This document shows, in pieces, positions 19,725 to 28,682 of a stretch of DNA of 64,000 nt. How positions within the stretch are numbered: the first letter of the stretch is position 1; every line of letters starts with the position of its first letter. The notes under the pieces are model-generated. The model was not told where the DNA came from, did no database searches, and saw nothing but the letters and a program-made list of their open reading frames with translations. The DNA comes from Pseudomonas sp. Root71 (lineage in GTDB: Bacteria; Pseudomonadota; Gammaproteobacteria; Pseudomonadales; Pseudomonadaceae), in NCBI RefSeq assembly GCF_001429045.1, contig NZ_LMHY01000026.1:124001-188000 (forward strand), written 5' to 3'. The translations under genes were made by a program, and so were the position numbers.

Positions 19725-21053
19725 TCAATGGCTCAGGCCGTACTTTTTCACTTTGTCGAACAGCGTGGTCTTGGCCATGCCCAGTTCCTGGCTGGCCTGG
19801 GTCAGGTTGCCGCCGCTGCGTTGCAAGGCGTCGCTGAGCAGGTTGCGCTCGAACGCCTCCACCGCTTCGGCAAAGGCCAGGCCCTGGTTGCCGGCGCCGG
19901 CACCGGTTTTCTTGAACGCCGGCAGGCCCAGGGCAAAGCGCTCGGCAACGTTGCGCAGTTCACGCACATTACCCGGCCAGTCGTGGCTCATGAGGTTCGA
20001 AACGGTCTGGTTGTCCAGTTCCGGTACCGTGCGGTCGAAGCGCAGGGACGACTGCTGCAGGAAGTGTTCGAACAGTTGCAGGATGTCTTCGCGGCGTTCG
20101 CGCAGCGGCGGCAGTTCCAGGGTCACCACGTTGAGGCGGTAATACAGGTCGCTGCGGAACTCGCCGGCCTTGCTCGACTCGACGAGGTCGGATTTGGTCG
20201 CTGCGATGACGCGGCAATCCACCGCTACGCTCTGGTTCGAACCGAGGCGTTCGAGGGTGCGTTCCTGCAACACCCGCAGCAGTTTGATCTGCAAGGGCAG
20301 GGGCATGCTTTCCACTTCGTCGAGGAACAGCGTGCCGCCGTCGGCGTGCTCGATCTTGCCGATCCGACGTTTGCCCGCGCCTGTAAAAGCGTTGGCTTCG
20401 TGGCCGAATATTTCGCTTTCGAACAGGTTCTCCGGCAGGCCACCGCAGTTCAAGGCGACAAACTGCTTGGTATGCCGCCGACTGAAATCGTGCAGGCAAC
20501 GGGCGACCAATTCCTTGCCGGTGCCGGTCTCGCCTTCGATCAGCACGTTGGCCGAGGTATCGGCAACGTTGGCGATCAGTTCCCGCAGGTTCTGCATGGC
20601 CGGCGAGCGACCGATGATCCGCCCTTCGAGGGAATCGCGTTCGGCCAGTTGCCGACGCAACGACGACACTTCCCGCGCCAGGCTGCGTTGCTCCAGGGCG
20701 CGGCGGGCCACATCCACCAGGCGCTCCGGGGAGAACGGCTTTTCCATGAAGTCGTAGGCGCCTTTCTGCATCGCGTCGACGGCCATGGAGATATCGCCGT
20801 GCCCGGTGATCAGCACCACCGGCAGGCTACGGTCCCGGGCCTTGAGACGGGTCAGCAATTCCAGGCCATCGATGCCCGGCAGGCGAATGTCGCTGACGAC
20901 GATGCCGGCGAAGTTGTCGCCGACCCGCTCCAGGGCTTCTTCGGCGCTGCCCACGCCAATGCAGGGAATGTCCTCCAGGGTCAGCGCCTGTTGGCAGCCG
21001 AGCAGTACATGGGGGTCGTCTTCGACGATCAATACACTAAGGTCGTTGTTCAT
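19725..21053 (-). CDS. aauR: sigma-54-dependent response regulator AauR
   Basis: The 442 residues form an NtrC-type regulator: receiver 5-120 (Asp55 in VSDIRLP, Lys in MEKPF), AAA+ domain with Walker A GETGTGKE (174-181) and Walker B GGTLFLDEVE, and a C-terminal Fis-type helix-turn-helix (NLTQASQELGMAKTTLFDKV). The sigma-54 contact loop reads NAFTGA (221-226) instead of GAFTGA. It is the cognate regulator of AauS, whose gene it overlaps by 4 bases, and in Pseudomonas putida this pair controls acidic amino-acid uptake through aatJQMP, the next genes upstream here. DctD-like dicarboxylate regulators are the alternative, but the context favours AauR. Confidence 0.9.
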   Translation of the reverse strand: MNNDLSVLIVEDDPHVLLGCQQALTLEDIPCIGVGSAEEALERVGDNFAGIVVSDIRLPGIDGLELLTRLKARDRSLPVVLITGHGDISMAVDAMQKGAYDFMEKPFSPERLVDVARRALEQRSLAREVSSLRRQLAERDSLEGRIIGRSPAMQNLRELIANVADTSANVLIEGETGTGKELVARCLHDFSRRHTKQFVALNCGGLPENLFESEIFGHEANAFTGAGKRRIGKIEHADGGTLFLDEVESMPLPLQIKLLRVLQERTLERLGSNQSVAVDCRVIAATKSDLVESSKAGEFRSDLYYRLNVVTLELPPLRERREDILQLFEHFLQQSSLRFDRTVPELDNQTVSNLMSHDWPGNVRELRNVAERFALGLPAFKKTGAGAGNQGLAFAEAVEAFERNLLSDALQRSGGNLTQASQELGMAKTTLFDKVKKYGLSH

Positions 21054-22954
21054 ATTGGCTCGGCGGGAGTGGGGCTTACCAACGGTAAACTGAGGACGAA
21101 CGCGGTACCACCGCTGGCCGGGTGCTCGACACCCAGGTGACCGCCGGTGGCGGCGGCCAGGCTGGCGGAAAGGGTCAGGCCCAGGCCCAGGCCTTGTTCG
21201 CCGGGTTTGGTGGTGAAGAAGGGTTCGAACAGGTGCTTGCGCGCTTCGGCATCGATGCCGTGGCCGTTGTCACGCACCCGCAGGCGGTATTTGCCATCGA
21301 ACGCTTCGCCTTCGAGCCACAGTTCGGGTTGTGGCTGCGCTTGCATGGCGTCGAGGGCGTTGCCGATCAGGTTGACCAGAATTTGTTCCAGGCGGGTCTG
21401 GTCGATCTGCACCTGCACATCGGTGAAATCGCGGTGCAGTTGCAGGTGAATGTTTTCCACCCGGCCGCCGAGCAATTGCAAGGCCGCGTCCACGCCTTTG
21501 CCGAGGCAGGCCTGGCCCTTGTCGTCACCGCGCCGGGCGAACGAGCGCAGGCTGGCGGTGATCCGGCCCATGCGGTCGATCAGTTCGTTGATGGTCTTGA
21601 GGTTGGTGCTGGCCACGTCGAGCTGGCCGCGTTCGAGGAAGCGCACGGTATTGCCGGACAAGGTGCGCAGCGCTGCCAGCGGTTGGTTCAGTTCGTGGGC
21701 GATGCTGGTGGACATCTGGCCGATGGCCGCGAGCTTTCCGGCCTGTACCAGTTCATCCTGGGCGCGGCGCAAGGTCTCTTCGGCTTGCCGGCGTTCGCGG
21801 ATCTGGCCCTTGAGCCGTTCGTTGCTGGCGCGCAGGTCGGTGGTGCGTTCGGTAATCCGACGCTCCAGCAGACTGTTGGCTTCCTGCAAGGCTTCCCGGG
21901 CCGCGAGGCGAGTGGCGATCACCTTGCGCCGCTCGTTCCAGGCGATCAAAAGGAACGCCAGCAGGGCAAACGCCACGGCCACCAGGATCCCCTGGTTGAT
22001 CGCTTCGCGGCGCAGGTCCTGCAGCGGCGTGAGCAGGGTGAAATTCCACGGCGTATCGCCGAGCGGCCGGGTCTGCGCCAGGTAGCTGATGTTTTCATCG
22101 TCGGACACCAGTTCGCTATTGGCCGGGAACGTGAGTTTTTCCACGCCTTCGGACAGGGTTTCCCGGGCTAGCGGCTGCAGTTCGTTGAGCGGGAACCAGT
22201 AGTACTGCAGGCTGCGGGCGAGTTTTTCCTTGGTTTCTTCGCTCAGCGGTATCACCGATTTCAAGCGTCGTGCCGGATCGCTGGACAGAATGATGATGCC
22301 GTTTTCGTCGCTGACGAAGGCTTCCAGGCGTGCCCGTTGCCAGCGTTCTTCCATGGCCTCCAGACGGACCTTGACCACCGCGACGCCGATGATCTTGCCG
22401 TGTTCTTCCAGGCCGTGGGCCAGGTAGTAACCGGGTTCGCCATTGGTGCTGCCGATGCCGTAGAAGCGCCCCGGCTGACCGCGCACGGCGTTCTGGAAAT
22501 AGGCGCGAAAGGACAGGTCTTCACCCAGGTAACTGTCGACATCGCGCCAGTTGCTGGTGGCCATGACGCGACCGGTGGTGTCCATCACGTAGATGGCCCG
22601 ACTGCGGCTGCGCCGGTTCAGGCCTTCGAGGTAATCGTTGACCGTCTGCCGGTGTTCCGGAGTCGGGTCGGCCAGCAACTGCGCAACGCTGGTTTCGAGT
22701 TCCAGCAGGCTGGGCAGGTAGGTGTATTTGCTGATTTCGCTTTCGACTGCACGGGCGTGCAGTTCCAGCTGGCGCTGGCCGTTTTCGCTGAGGCTGCGGA
22801 TGCCGTAGTGTTCACTGATCCAGAAGCCGATAAAGCCCAGGCCGATCATCATGGCGATGATCAGCGGCGGCAGGAACAAATGGCGAACCAGACGGGGTTT
22901 CACGGCGAGTGATGGCGACGTGGCGCGATAAAGAGTGGGGTCGCATTTCATCAC
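21050..22954 (-). CDS. aauS: sensor histidine kinase AauS
   Basis: This 634-residue membrane kinase has helices at about 22-45 and 325-345 with a large periplasmic sensor (double Cache-like, about 280 residues) between them. A coiled coil at 355-400 precedes the HisKA domain (STSIAHELNQPLAAL, His in AHELNQP) and the HATPase (NLIGNALDAMQ, DNGHGIDAEA, GLGLGLTLS). DctB-like architecture is typical of kinases that sense acidic solutes. It is expected to detect glutamate, aspartate or their amides outside the membrane and phosphorylate AauR. An earlier in-frame Met is possible, but the second Met would change little. Confidence 0.9.
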   Translation of the reverse strand: MMKCDPTLYRATSPSLAVKPRLVRHLFLPPLIIAMMIGLGFIGFWISEHYGIRSLSENGQRQLELHARAVESEISKYTYLPSLLELETSVAQLLADPTPEHRQTVNDYLEGLNRRSRSRAIYVMDTTGRVMATSNWRDVDSYLGEDLSFRAYFQNAVRGQPGRFYGIGSTNGEPGYYLAHGLEEHGKIIGVAVVKVRLEAMEERWQRARLEAFVSDENGIIILSSDPARRLKSVIPLSEETKEKLARSLQYYWFPLNELQPLARETLSEGVEKLTFPANSELVSDDENISYLAQTRPLGDTPWNFTLLTPLQDLRREAINQGILVAVAFALLAFLLIAWNERRKVIATRLAAREALQEANSLLERRITERTTDLRASNERLKGQIRERRQAEETLRRAQDELVQAGKLAAIGQMSTSIAHELNQPLAALRTLSGNTVRFLERGQLDVASTNLKTINELIDRMGRITASLRSFARRGDDKGQACLGKGVDAALQLLGGRVENIHLQLHRDFTDVQVQIDQTRLEQILVNLIGNALDAMQAQPQPELWLEGEAFDGKYRLRVRDNGHGIDAEARKHLFEPFFTTKPGEQGLGLGLTLSASLAAATGGHLGVEHPASGGTAFVLSLPLVSPTPAEPI

Positions 22955-22995
22955 AGATGCCTTGGGTCAACCACAACAACAAGCCCAGAGGACTC

Positions 22996-23085
22996 CCTGT
23001 AGGAGCTGCCGCAGGCTGCGATCTTTTGATCTTTGCTTGTTAAAGGCAACATCAAAAGATCGCAGCCTGCGGCAGCTCCTACAGG
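22996..23085. repeat. REPIN, GTAGGAGCTGCCG type
   Basis: Two inverted copies of the GTAGGAGCTGCCGCAGG unit, followed by CTGCGATCTTTTGATC, face each other with a short spacer. It separates aatP from aauS on the same strand and could act as a partial transcription stop or mRNA end-stabiliser between transporter and regulator genes. Confidence 0.88.
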
Positions 23086-23102
23086 GGAGACCGTGAAGCT
23101 TT

Positions 23103-23837
23103 TTAGTGCTGCAGGATCTTGTTGAGGAAGTGCTGCGTACGCTCGGCGCGGGCGTTGATATCACCGAAGAACTCTTCTTTCTTGCAGTCTTCGATGATCT
23201 TGCCGGCGTCCATGAAGATCACCCGGTCCGCGACTTTACGGGCGAAGCCCATTTCGTGGGTCACGCACATCATGGTCATGCCTTCGTGGGCCAGTTGCAC
23301 CATCACGTCCAGTACTTCGTTGACCATTTCCGGGTCCAGCGCCGAGGTCGGTTCGTCGAACAGCATGACGATCGGGTCCATCGCCAGCGCACGGGCAATC
23401 GCCACACGCTGCTGCTGACCGCCGGACAGTTGGCCCGGATGCTTGTGGGCGTGGGCCGAGAGACCGACGCGCTCGAGCAGTTGCAGGCCTTTCTTGGTGG
23501 CTTCTTCCTTGCTGCGGCCCAGCACCTTGATCTGCGCGATGGTCAGGTTTTCGGTGATGGTCAGGTGCGGGAACAGCTCGAAGTGCTGGAACACCATGCC
23601 CACGCGCGAACGCAGTTTCGGCAGGTTGGTCTTCGGGTCGGCGATGGAGGTGCCGTCGACCACGATGTCGCCTTTCTGGAAAGGCTCCAGGGCGTTGACG
23701 CATTTGATCAGGGTCGATTTGCCGGAACCGGACGGCCCGCACACCACGATCACTTCGCCTTTTTTGACCTCGGTGCTGCAATCAGTCAGTACCTGGAAGT
23801 CCCCATACCACTTGTTGATGCTTTTGATAGAGATCAT
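23103..23837 (-). CDS. aatP: glutamate/aspartate ABC transporter ATPase
   Basis: The 244-residue ATPase has Walker A GPSGSGKST, signature LSGGQQQRVAIARAL, Walker B VMLFDEPTSALDPE and the switch His in VTHEMGFARK. It belongs to the polar amino-acid subfamily (HisP/GlnQ/GltL). It energises uptake of acidic amino acids with AatQ, AatM and the binding protein AatJ. Its start overlaps the aatM stop as ATGA, so the two are translationally coupled. It is the last gene of the aat operon. Confidence 0.95.
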   Translation of the reverse strand: MISIKSINKWYGDFQVLTDCSTEVKKGEVIVVCGPSGSGKSTLIKCVNALEPFQKGDIVVDGTSIADPKTNLPKLRSRVGMVFQHFELFPHLTITENLTIAQIKVLGRSKEEATKKGLQLLERVGLSAHAHKHPGQLSGGQQQRVAIARALAMDPIVMLFDEPTSALDPEMVNEVLDVMVQLAHEGMTMMCVTHEMGFARKVADRVIFMDAGKIIEDCKKEEFFGDINARAERTQHFLNKILQH

Positions 23838-24508
23838 ACGGCGAACCTTTTTTGCAGACGCTTGACCAGCTGCGAGGCGGCAAAGCTGATAGTGAAGTAC
23901 ACGAGACCCGCGAAAATCAGGAACTCATTGGAGCGGCCAATGATGTCGCCACTGGCGCGCGACGCATTGAGGAAGTCCACCAGGCCGACGGCGTAGACCA
24001 GCGAGGTGTCCTGAAACAGGATGATGCTCTGTTGCAGCAACAGCGGCGTCATCTTGCGGAACGCTTGCGGCAGGATGATCAGGCGCATCATCTGTCCGTA
24101 AGTCATGCCCAGCGCCTGGGCAGCGCCCATCTGGCCCTTGGGAATCGACTGCACACCGGCACGGACGATTTCGCAGAAGTACGCCGCTTCGAACATCATG
24201 AAGGCCACGATGCACGAGGCGAACGCGCCGATCGGCGTGTCTTCGCCAGTGATCCAGCGCAGCACGAACGGTACCGCCAGGTAGAACCAGGTGATCACCA
24301 GCAGCAAGGGGATCGAGCGGAAATAGTTAACGTACGCGCCGGCGATGTTCGACAGCACTTTGTTGTGGGACAGGCGCATCAGGGCAAGGATGGTGCCGAG
24401 GATGATGCCGCCGATCACGCCCATGGCCATCAGCTTGAGGGTCATGATCATGCCGTTCCACAGGCCCGGCAGAGACGGGATGATGCCCGAGAAGTCGAAT
24501 TCCATCAT
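23834..24508 (-). CDS. aatM: glutamate/aspartate ABC transporter permease 2
   Basis: This 224-residue membrane protein has about five helices and the binding-protein-dependent permease loop (EAA region) at GQMGAAQALGMTYGQMMRLIILPQAFR. It is homologous to E. coli GltK and pairs with AatQ to form the inner-membrane channel. It overlaps both neighbours by 4 bases. Substrate assignment rests on the cluster (binding protein, AauS/AauR), not on this protein alone. Confidence 0.94.
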   Translation of the reverse strand: MMEFDFSGIIPSLPGLWNGMIMTLKLMAMGVIGGIILGTILALMRLSHNKVLSNIAGAYVNYFRSIPLLLVITWFYLAVPFVLRWITGEDTPIGAFASCIVAFMMFEAAYFCEIVRAGVQSIPKGQMGAAQALGMTYGQMMRLIILPQAFRKMTPLLLQQSIILFQDTSLVYAVGLVDFLNASRASGDIIGRSNEFLIFAGLVYFTISFAASQLVKRLQKRFAV

Positions 24509-25251
24509 TTACCCCCTACGGAAATCAGGCCCGGTACGGCGACTTTCTTCTCGACCATACGCATCAGCAACATCAGGCTCATGTTCAGGGTGAAGTAGAT
24601 CAGCGTTGCCAGGGTGAAGGCTTCGAACAGGTTGGCGGAGAACTCGGCGGTCTGCTTGGTCTGCGCGAGCAGTTCCATCAAACCGATCAGCGAGGCCACG
24701 GAGGTGTTCTTGAAAACGTTCAGGAATTCCGAGGTAAGCGGCGGAATGATGATCCGGTAGGCTTGGGGCAGCAGCACGTTCCAGTAGATCTGCGGCAGCT
24801 TGAAGCCCATGGCGCGAGCCGCGGATTCCTGGCCCTTTGGCAGTGCCTGGATACCGGTGCGCACCTGTTCGCAAACGCGGGCGGTAGTGAACAGGCCCAG
24901 GCACACGACGACGCTGAGGAAGGCCGAGGTGGTCGGGTTCAGATCCTGCTTGTACCACTCTTGCAGGTCGGCCGGCAGCAGGTCGGGTACCAGGAAGTAC
25001 CAGATGAACAGCTGAACCAGCAGCGGCACGTTACGGAAGAGTTCGACGTAGCAGGTGGCGATGCCCGATACGATGCGGTTCGGCACGGTACGCATGACGC
25101 CCAGGATCGAGCCCAGTGTCAGGGCGATGATCCAGGCCGCGATGGCGATGCCGATGGTCCAGGCCAGACCGGACACGTACCAGTCGAAATAAGTCTCGCT
25201 GCCCACGCCGGTGGACTTGAAGAACACGCCCCAGTCCCAGTTGTAATTCAT
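24505..25251 (-). CDS. aatQ: glutamate/aspartate ABC transporter permease 1
   Basis: This 248-residue permease has the EAA loop GQESAARAMGFKLPQIYWNVLLPQAYR and several hydrophobic helices; it is a GltJ homologue. It begins after a 194-base gap from aatJ that holds a stable hairpin, so the permease genes are probably expressed at a lower level than the binding protein gene from one promoter. It is co-translated with aatM by ATGA overlap. Confidence 0.94.
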   Translation of the reverse strand: MNYNWDWGVFFKSTGVGSETYFDWYVSGLAWTIGIAIAAWIIALTLGSILGVMRTVPNRIVSGIATCYVELFRNVPLLVQLFIWYFLVPDLLPADLQEWYKQDLNPTTSAFLSVVVCLGLFTTARVCEQVRTGIQALPKGQESAARAMGFKLPQIYWNVLLPQAYRIIIPPLTSEFLNVFKNTSVASLIGLMELLAQTKQTAEFSANLFEAFTLATLIYFTLNMSLMLLMRMVEKKVAVPGLISVGGK

Positions 25252-25398
25252 TAGGGTCTCCCCTCAGTTCAATCGATGTACAAGTGCCCGCTTGGGGGAA
25301 GCTCCGTTCCCTCCTGTCCTTGAGGGACAGGCACACGCTCCCGGCTCGACAGCCACCGGTTCGAGTGTTTCCAAAAAATGCCAGCAGGAAGTGACCAC

Positions 25399-25428
25399 CT
25401 CCTGAAAGGGTCAGGGCCCTCTCAGGAG
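25399..25428 (-). terminator. intercistronic hairpin after aatJ
   Basis: A 12-base stem with one mismatch (CTCCTGAAAGGG with CCCTCTCAGGAG, loop TCAGGG) lies just after the aatJ stop and before aatQ. Such stems after a binding-protein gene usually protect the upstream message and reduce read-through. There is no T-run, so a full terminator is unlikely. Confidence 0.6.
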
Positions 25429-25445
25429 ATAAGGTTAGTCAGAAA

Positions 25446-26360
25446 TCAGGACTTCTTGTCGTCTGCCGCTTTATCAGTCGGTTTGGCGATCAGGGCCTTG
25501 AGTTCGTCGCTCATCGGGAAGTTCAGGTTCAGGCCTTTTGGCGGGATTGGTTGCATGAACCATTTTTCGTAGATCTTGTTGATCTCGCCCGATGCGTAGG
25601 TGGCCTTGATGGCGTCATCCACAGCCTTTTTGAACGGCTCGTCGCCCTTGCGCACCATGCAGCCGTAGATTTCGTAGGACTGTGGAGTGCCGGTCACGGC
25701 CCAGTCGCTTGCCTTCTTGGCCTTGGCGGCTTCACCAGCCAGCAGGGCGTCGTCCATCATGAAGGCCACTGCGCGGCCGGTTTCCAGCATCTGGAACGAC
25801 TCGCCATGGTCTTTGGCGGAGATGACGTTCATGCCCATCTGTTTGTCGGCGTTCATCGCCTTGAGGATGCGCTCGGACGTGGTGCCGGCGGTGGTCACGA
25901 CGTTCTTGCCGGCCAGGTCAGGGAAATCCTTGTACTTGGAGTCTGCCTTGGACAGCAGGCGAGTACCGATTTCGAAGATGCCAACGGAGAAGTCAACTTG
26001 TTGCTGACGCTCGACGTTGTTGGTGGTGGAACCGCACTCCAGGTCCACGGTGCCGTTCTGCACCAGCGGGATACGGGTTTGCGAGGTGACCAGGTTGTAC
26101 TTGACCTGAAGGTTCGGCATGTCGAGGTCTTTTTTCAGCGCTTCGACGACTTTCAACTGGATGTCGTGGGAGTAGCCGACCGGTTTGCCGGAAGCATCCG
26201 CGATATAGGAAAACGGAATGGAAGCGTCGCGATGGCCCAGGGTGATGGTGCCGGACTCTTTGATCTTCTTCAGGGTGCCGGTGAGTTCGGCGGCGAAAAC
26301 TGGCGTGCTGATCAGAGCGGCAGCAATGGCTGCGCCCAGGATATGGGGAACGATGCGCAT
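25446..26360 (-). CDS. aatJ: glutamate/aspartate ABC transporter periplasmic binding protein
   Basis: The 304 residues start at the ATG at 26360, preceded by a GAGGA ribosome site; a longer frame to 26459 runs into the control region and is not used. A Sec signal peptide (MRIVPHILGAAIAAALIS, cut after VFA) is followed by a family 3 solute-binding fold: the segments GTITLGHRDASIPFSY, NGTVDLECGSTTN and VSAKDH-like ISAKDHGESF. It captures glutamate/aspartate in the periplasm and hands them to AatQM. Expression should depend on sigma-54 and AauR through the sites at 26477-26613. Confidence 0.94.
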   Translation of the reverse strand: MRIVPHILGAAIAAALISTPVFAAELTGTLKKIKESGTITLGHRDASIPFSYIADASGKPVGYSHDIQLKVVEALKKDLDMPNLQVKYNLVTSQTRIPLVQNGTVDLECGSTTNNVERQQQVDFSVGIFEIGTRLLSKADSKYKDFPDLAGKNVVTTAGTTSERILKAMNADKQMGMNVISAKDHGESFQMLETGRAVAFMMDDALLAGEAAKAKKASDWAVTGTPQSYEIYGCMVRKGDEPFKKAVDDAIKATYASGEINKIYEKWFMQPIPPKGLNLNFPMSDELKALIAKPTDKAADDKKS

Positions 26361-26476
26361 CAAATTTTCCTCGACTTTGTTTTTTTTATGGAGCCAGTTC
26401 ATCGGCCCTTTTGTGCTGCAAAACACCTGAGCGCTATTGAGAGTCGGCGCAAAGGACATTCGTCGAAGAAGTGTAG

Positions 26477-26493
26477 AGCATGACTCGTGCCAG
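26477..26493 (-). promoter_or_regulatory. sigma-54 promoter of aatJQMP
   Basis: On the minus strand the sequence reads CTGGCACGAGTCATGCT. The GG and GC dinucleotides are ten bases apart, as required for the -24/-12 elements, and TGGCACG is a perfect -24 box; the -12 box is ATGCT instead of TTGCW. Transcription would start near 26467, leaving about 105 bases of leader before aatJ. Confidence 0.75.
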
Positions 26494-26568
26494 ACCAGTC
26501 GAAATTGATCATGGCATTGATTTGTAAGGGAATTAAATATTTTTTGCGTTGAAATTTCAGTGAGATGA

Positions 26569-26582
26569 TCCGGTTAACCGAA
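26569..26582. promoter_or_regulatory. AauR-type activator box 1
   Basis: TCCGGTTAACCGAA matches the palindrome TTCGG-N4-CCGAA with one mismatch. Its centre lies about 108 bases upstream of the predicted aatJ start point, a normal distance for a sigma-54 enhancer. I recall this palindrome from work on AauR in Pseudomonas putida. Confidence 0.6.
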
Positions 26583-26599
26583 CTGACTCGCGGGTCGCG

Positions 26600-26613
26600 T
26601 TCGGAAAACCGAA
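26600..26613. promoter_or_regulatory. AauR-type activator box 2
   Basis: TTCGGAAAACCGAA is a perfect TTCGG-N4-CCGAA palindrome. It lies 31 bases (about three helical turns) from box 1, so two activator dimers would sit on the same DNA face and could bind cooperatively. Confidence 0.7.
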
Positions 26614-26637
26614 TGGTGGCAGGGTGCTACCCGATCA

Positions 26638-28266
26638 TCAGCTGTACTTGCGCTTGTCCGGCGCTGGCGGGAAGTACTGGTACAACCAGGTTTCACTCAG
26701 GGTGCGGTCGTTGGTGCGGATGAATAGACGCAGTTCGACAGGCTCGACGCTGTCATTGGTCGGGTACCAGTCAAACAGGATGCGGTAGCCCTTGATGTCG
26801 TCGAGCTTCAGTATGCTGAAATCCTTGACCTCGCCGTTCGAGCAGGTAACGACCGGCTCGATACCCGTACCTTCGGGCAAGCGGTCCAGGCCGCCGCCGG
26901 TGAAGTCCACGGCAAAGCGCCGCGCCCACACCGGCGGGTAATGCTCGCCTGGCGCCCAGCCTTCGGTGAAGCCGCCCATGCCCGAACGGGTCGCGTTGAC
27001 CCGTGCCAACGGCGTTCCGACTGGCGGCAATGCGCTCCAGTAGAGCTTGTAGCCGTAGTTCAGCGAATCCCCCGCAGCCACCGGTTTCTTCGGCGTCCAG
27101 AAGGCGACGATGTTGTCCATGGTCTCGCCGGTGGTCGGGATCTCCAGCAGATCGACCGAGCCTTCGCCCCATGAGGTGGTTGGTTCGACCCACAGGCTCG
27201 GGCGGCGGCTGTACCAGTCGACGGTGTCCTGATAGCTGGCGAACTCGTGGTCGGTCTGTACCAGGCCGAAACCTTTTGGGTCGGTATCGGCGAAGGCATT
27301 GAATTGCAGGGTAGCCGGGTTGTTCAGCGGGCGGCAGATCCACTCGCCGTTGCCGCGCCACATCGCCAGGCGGTCGGAGTCATGGATTTGCGGGTGAATG
27401 GTGTCGCACATGCGACGCTCGTGGGTGCCGCAACTGAACATGCTGGTCATCGGCGCGATGCCCAACTGGTCGATGGCGGTCCGGGCGTTGACATGGGCGT
27501 CGATCTCCATCACCACGCGCTCGGCCTGGCAATCGATATCGAAGCGGTAGGCACCGGTGGCGCTCGGCGAGTCGAGCAGGGCGTAGACCACGAAGCGGGT
27601 GCTGTCCTTGTTCGGTGTCTCGAACCAGAACTTGGTGAAGTCCGGGAATTCCTCACGTTTTTTGGCGTAGGTATCGATCGCCAGCCCGCGGGCCGACAAG
27701 CCGTACTGGCCGGTGGCGTCCACCGCGCGGAAGTAACTGGCGCCGAGGAAAGACACGACATCGTGCTTGTCCAGTTCCGGGGCCTTGAACAACTTGAAGC
27801 CGGAGAAGCCCAGGTCGCCCTTGAGCTGTGCGGTGTCGACCGTGGTGTTTTCATAGTTGAACAGCGACGGGCGGAAATGCACCTCGCGGGCCATCCGGGT
27901 TTTCGGATCGACGCTGTACATGCGCACCGGCTGCTTGAAGCCCATGCCGACGTGGAAGAACTGCACGTCCAACTGGCCCTTGAGCTCTTTCCACAACGAA
28001 TGATTGCCGTCGTAGCGGATCGCATTGAAGTTCTGCGGCGTCATGGTCGCCAGGGTCGGCGGCAACTGCTGCTTGGTGTCCTGGTAGCGATTGCTGGCGA
28101 GCTGCTTGGCCTGGAGCTTCAGCGCCTCGAAATCGAACACGGTAGCCTCGCCATCAGCGGTGCCACTGCTGGCGGCCCAGGCCTTGGCGGCCAACAGACC
28201 CGTGGCGGACAAACCGGTGTAGGCCGCGATGGCCATGGAGGCTTTGAGCAAGTTCCTGCGGTGCAT
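26638..28266 (-). CDS. opgD: glucan biosynthesis protein D
   Basis: The 542 residues start at the ATG at 28266, which puts the twin-arginine signal (MHRRNLLKASMAIAAYTG) at the N-terminus; the open frame to 28356 upstream is not needed. The length matches OpgD. The mature protein has the MdoG/OpgD glucan-biosynthesis fold, with segments such as RPSLFNYENTTVD and GEWICRPLNNP. It is exported by the Tat pathway and acts in the periplasm on osmoregulated periplasmic glucans, controlling their backbone structure. It is a single-gene unit here, oriented so that its stop lies between two AauR-type boxes and the window's aat promoter region, i.e. its 3' end abuts the aatJ control region. Confidence 0.93.
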   Translation of the reverse strand: MHRRNLLKASMAIAAYTGLSATGLLAAKAWAASSGTADGEATVFDFEALKLQAKQLASNRYQDTKQQLPPTLATMTPQNFNAIRYDGNHSLWKELKGQLDVQFFHVGMGFKQPVRMYSVDPKTRMAREVHFRPSLFNYENTTVDTAQLKGDLGFSGFKLFKAPELDKHDVVSFLGASYFRAVDATGQYGLSARGLAIDTYAKKREEFPDFTKFWFETPNKDSTRFVVYALLDSPSATGAYRFDIDCQAERVVMEIDAHVNARTAIDQLGIAPMTSMFSCGTHERRMCDTIHPQIHDSDRLAMWRGNGEWICRPLNNPATLQFNAFADTDPKGFGLVQTDHEFASYQDTVDWYSRRPSLWVEPTTSWGEGSVDLLEIPTTGETMDNIVAFWTPKKPVAAGDSLNYGYKLYWSALPPVGTPLARVNATRSGMGGFTEGWAPGEHYPPVWARRFAVDFTGGGLDRLPEGTGIEPVVTCSNGEVKDFSILKLDDIKGYRILFDWYPTNDSVEPVELRLFIRTNDRTLSETWLYQYFPPAPDKRKYS

Positions 28267-28682
28267 AAATACAACCTGTCGTGAGCAATCCCGCGCCGTT
28301 CCTGGCACGTGCTGGATCGGAAATATCGGTTCGGACATGCCTTCGGCCAAACACAACGGACTTTTAAACAGATGCCCGACAGCTTAAACCGTTCGATTGC
28401 AGAGCAAAATTGATTGATGGCATTGCGCTGGCTCGGCAATGAAACAAGACATGTCGGGAAACAATTCCGACAGGGGTTTCTGATTTACAGGGCATTTCTG
28501 CTTTTTTCGACTAATTACTCTAAAAACCGCTTTTCAGCGCCCGGAATATTTCTATTCTGTGCACATGACCGGTTTATGCCCGAAAGACCGGTGCGGTTCA
28601 GTCGGCACGATGCGGCTGCTGAATAGGGGGAGGGCGATGCGGTTTTTTGCAGTTTTCTTTGACGTTTAGAAGGACATCGTCC
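28267..28682. other. 416-base intergenic region, no gene seen
   Basis: This is the shared upstream region of the minus-strand opgD and the plus-strand small gene. It is visibly more AT-rich than its surroundings between 28490 and 28560. Short open frames in it have no support. A purine-rich AGAAGGA precedes the small gene by about ten bases. I cannot name a promoter with confidence. Confidence 0.5.
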
